Shown piece after piece: positions 60,802 to 64,000 of a stretch of DNA of 64,000 bases. Both the position numbers and the translations under genes were made by a program. This DNA is from Gnetum montanum (taxonomy: Eukaryota; Streptophyta; Gnetopsida; Gnetales; Gnetaceae): positions 11,000 to 74,999 of the forward strand of contig MNCI01010388.1 of assembly GCA_015680685.1 (NCBI GenBank), written 5' to 3'. A model generated the notes under the pieces. It did no database searches, was not told where the DNA came from, and worked only from the letters and a program-made list of their open reading frames with translations. The stretch's first letter is position 1, and each line of letters opens with the position of its first letter.

Positions 60802-61280
60802 AGTTCTAACACCTTCACACTTTCACACCTTTACGCCTTTACAAATAACGCGCTCCAATCTTCTGCTCCTCCTCCTTTCTCTTTGTAACAGCTAAGAATT
60901 CAAATTCGCGATGGCAAACAGCCTGTTCTAAATGAAAACTACTTACTTATATGCAAAATTTAACCGACTTGATACCCGATTTCAACGAGACTTGCCCAAA
61001 TGCTGGTGTCAGTATGAGCTGGAACCCAAGGATCAAGGCATTAATTGCATCAGATATCGCATGCATTATGGTTTGAAACGACCCTAAACTACTGTATCTT
61101 ATCTCCTCGTAATCAGGTCTCATTAATTATAGGCTGTTTGCAAAATTTAAAATTCAGTTAGCTTTACGCTCAGTAACGTCACGTCATGTCCTATACACTA
61201 AACTAAGCGTTATTCGTTAAACACTTATCGCATCAAACTTAGTATCTTTCTAATTACTCTCGTATTTGACAATTTTGCAG
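60802..61280 (+). other. Intron-like spacer before element E pol
   Basis: No gene is seen. The spacer ends CGTATTTGACAATTTTGCAG, a good plant 3' splice site, at the position of the AG ends before pol in A (3193) and C (28953). The hairpin repeats of A and C were not seen here. Confidence 0.5.
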
Positions 61281-63999
61281 GATAATTGGTAGATGGACGA
61301 AATTTTATCTGCACCACTAGTTTTAACAAGCTTACACAGTGAAATCATTAGACAGCTTGATCCCACATTAATAGAAACTAACCTAGCCCTTAATGATGCA
61401 ATCATAGCCACGTCGGAAACATCTCTAGACTGGCCAGAGCAATCGACGCACACGCTAGATCTGGAAGCTGGAGATGTAACCGAAGATCCACTCAACGAGG
61501 TCTCTGTAGTTACGCATAGGGGTGAGACTAAAACTCTCAAGGTTAGTTCTCTATTAGACCAAAAGGCACATGATGACATAAATCAGGGCCTCCAGAATAA
61601 CATCACGGTGTTTGCATGGTCATACGAGGACATGCCGGGACTAGATCCAAGGTTAATTCAACATAACATAATCCTAGACCCACATATCAAAGCGATTAAG
61701 CAAAAAAGCATGAAAAATCAAACTAGAGATCACGCTAGTAGTGCGTGATGAGATCACCAAACTATATCAGGCTGGTTTCATCTACGCGGTCAATTACTCG
61801 GATTGGATATCTAACATTGTAGTTGTCCCAAAGAAGATCAAAAGCATACGCATCTGTATAGACTTCCAAGATTCAAACAAGGCCACAATTAAGGATAACT
61901 TCCCACTACCGAGTATCGACCAACTAGTCGATACAACAGCTCGGCATGCACTTCTATCCTTCATGGATGGCTTTTCGGGCTATAATCAGATTCGCATCAA
62001 CCCAAAACATCAACTGACCACAATGTTCATGATGCCCTGGGGTACCTTTTGTTACACCATGATGCCTTTTGGCTTAAAAAACACCAGAGTGACATATCAA
62101 CGAGCCATGATGTACATCTTTAGCGATTACCTCCTAGGGAGACTTAATGATTATGTTGACGATATAGCTGTTAAGTCTCTAAAGTCAGAGAACCATTCAG
62201 AGGATCTGCAATTAGTCTTTAAAAGATGTTCTAAATATGACCTTCGGCTCAACCCAAAGAAGTGTATGTTCAGAGTCAAAACCAGACGCATGCTGGGTTT
62301 TGTGGTATCGGAAACTGGCATACATATAGATCCTGACAAAGTCAAGGCCATTGTTGAACTGACACCCCCTACAAGTCTTAAGCAATTACGCGGATTACAG
62401 GGGAGGTTACAGTTTATCAAGCGGTTCATCTCGAGATTAACCTACAAGTTACACCCTATGCAACATTTGCTTAAAAAGGGGGTCAATTTCGAATGGGCGG
62501 ACGATTATCAGCGTGCATTTGACAGCTTGAAGCAAGAGCTTCAATGCTTGCCAACAATTTTTCCGCCGCAAAGGGATCAACCATTTTATATCTACCTCGC
62601 AACTTCAGACGTAGCCTTAGCTGCATTACTCTGTCAAAGGAGGGATGATGGGTCAGAAGTACCTATCTACTACTTGAGTCATGCTCTATGTGCGTATGAA
62701 ATGAGGTACAATGAAGTAGAGTGTAACTGCTTAGCGTTAGTATTTACGCTCAAGAAGTGTAGGCATTATCTCTTCCGTAGCCAAGTCAACATCATCTATA
62801 AAAATAATATTCTTAGGGCCATTAGACATAACTTATATAAAAGTAGCAAAATAGCTCGTTGGAAGGCTATCACGGCAGAATTCGATCTGCATTACATTGG
62901 CCAATCTTCTACGAAAGGCCAAGTGATAGCCGACCAATTAATAACATCACCTATTGACAGTCAAGCAACCATAGAGCCTGAATTTCCAGATGAACATGTA
63001 CATAGTTTAAGCCCTATTTTGACAGGCCTCGAAGCAACGTTATATTTTGATGGAGCTTCAACTGTTAGAGGCGGCAACGCCACTACAGTTATTATGCTAT
63101 CACCTGAGGATGTGCATCTTCATGTTTATTGCTTGACCTTTCCCTGTACAAACAATGTGGCAGAGTACGAGGGGCTCCTTAGGGGATTACTAATTTCCAG
63201 AGAGCTCGATGTTCTACACCTAGCAATTAGGGGTGATTCGATGCTCATTATAGATCAGATCATAGAGTCTATGCCTGCAAGGCTGTACATTTACAGCCCT
63301 ACTACGATATGGCTAAAGATCTTCTAAGGCAGTTCACGACCATCGATTTCCAACACGTGCCATGCACTAATAACACACTGGCCGACGCACTGGCTACACT
63401 GGCTTTGAACGTGCCCCCACACCTATTCGACACCTGTCCTGCATTAATAACAAATTGCACAGATCCCATCATTCAAGCAGTGCAAATATCTTCTCTGCTC
63501 GAGGATAGAACACTGGAGTGGTATGACCACATTAAAGCTTACCTCTTGCATGGTAAACCACCACACGAGTTAACACGTGCACAGAAAGATGCAATCTGCA
63601 AGCGAGCTAGGCAGTACGTCATCATAGGAGACAGTACTCTTTGTAGAAGCCCTTTTGATGGCATGCTACTTACTTACGTTAACAAAGACCAAGCACAACG
63701 TATAGTTGGCGAGGTCCACGAAGGATTATGCAGAGGACACGTAGCACCACGAGCTATGGCTTCAAAAATCCGTTGCTTAGGGTATTACTGGCCTTACATG
63801 GAAAAATATTGTCTAACAAAGGTTAAAACTTGTGACATGTGTCAGCGTTACGCAAATCTTATACATCTGTCGCCTACAGAGTTACATACGACTCAGATAA
63901 CATGGTCGTTTCAATGATGGGGACTAGACATCATAGGTCCCATCACACCGGAATCTTCCGCAGGTCATCGCTTCATAATTATCGCTACTGAGTACTTCA
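61281..63999 (+). pseudogene. Element E: Tat-type Ty3/gypsy pol, nearly intact, runs off the window
   Basis: The frame likely starts at the ATG at 61293 (MDEILSAPLVLTSL). It contains a linker with DLEAGDVTEDPL, RT (about 61750-62460, FMDGFSGYNQIRI, YVDD intact at 62152-62163), gypsy RNase H (62580-62940, YYLSHALCAYEMRYNEVE), the second RNase H (63040-63420, LYFDGAS, TNNVAEYEGLLRGLL, NTLADALATLALN) and integrase (zinc part 63710-63860, EVHEGLCRGHVAPR and CDMCQRYA; core WGLDIIGPITPESSAGH from 63920). Defects are few: an extra A in the A run near 61707, a nearby CGA-type TGA, a one-base loss near 63265 and a TGA at 63915-63917. Decay is much weaker than in A, B and C, so this is the youngest pol in the window. 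Confidence 0.92.
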
Positions 64000-64000
64000 C

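Overview
The window looks like intergenic DNA from a seed plant with a large genome. It is almost wholly made of nested, decayed LTR retrotransposons, is AT-rich and CpG-poor, and contains no intact gene that I can name. A gymnosperm-like genome would fit, but the sequence cannot settle this. Families were recognised by reading domain motifs by eye; no search was run.

Layout. (1) 1-19326 is element A, a Ty3/gypsy element of the Tat/Ogre type (reverse transcriptase, RNase H, a second RNase H, integrase). Its 5' LTR lies outside the window. A tandem array of about 188 bp units (1-2540) occupies the place where gag-protease would be expected. A is split by element D (6154-16063), a complete Athila-like Ty3/gypsy copy with 0.83-0.85 kb LTRs and target duplication CCCAT. 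(2) 19364-39043 is element B, same family as A, broken at its RT. It is split by element C (21897-36305), a complete 14.4 kb Tat-type element with 2.2 kb LTRs, gag-protease, an intron-like spacer, pol and target duplication GGCTC. (3) 39044-47951 holds no clear element backbone. It has a degenerate short-period repeat, an unrecognised coding remnant, a spliced gene-like block (about 43384-44881) and a minus-strand gag remnant. (4) 47957-52006 is element H, a 4 kb minus-strand non-autonomous LTR element without pol (target duplication CCAAT/CTAAT). (5) 52012-53688 is a gypsy gag-protease remnant (G) entered by element F (53689-59208), a Ty1/copia element missing most of gag. (6) 59209-63999 is less decayed and CpG-richer. 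A truncated antisense multi-exon pseudogene is followed by the nearly intact pol of a Tat-type element E that runs off the window.

Whole-window patterns. Premature stops fall mostly where sister copies have CAA, CAG, CGA or TGG, and several catalytic Asp codons have become Asn, both as expected from cytosine deamination. Short hairpin repeats flank pol in the Tat-type elements. Palindromes spaced about 180-200 bp occur in C's LTRs and in A's upstream array. The LTRs of the unrelated elements F and H both carry clusters of AGACATCT/AGATGTCT. These repeat systems are the most interesting content.
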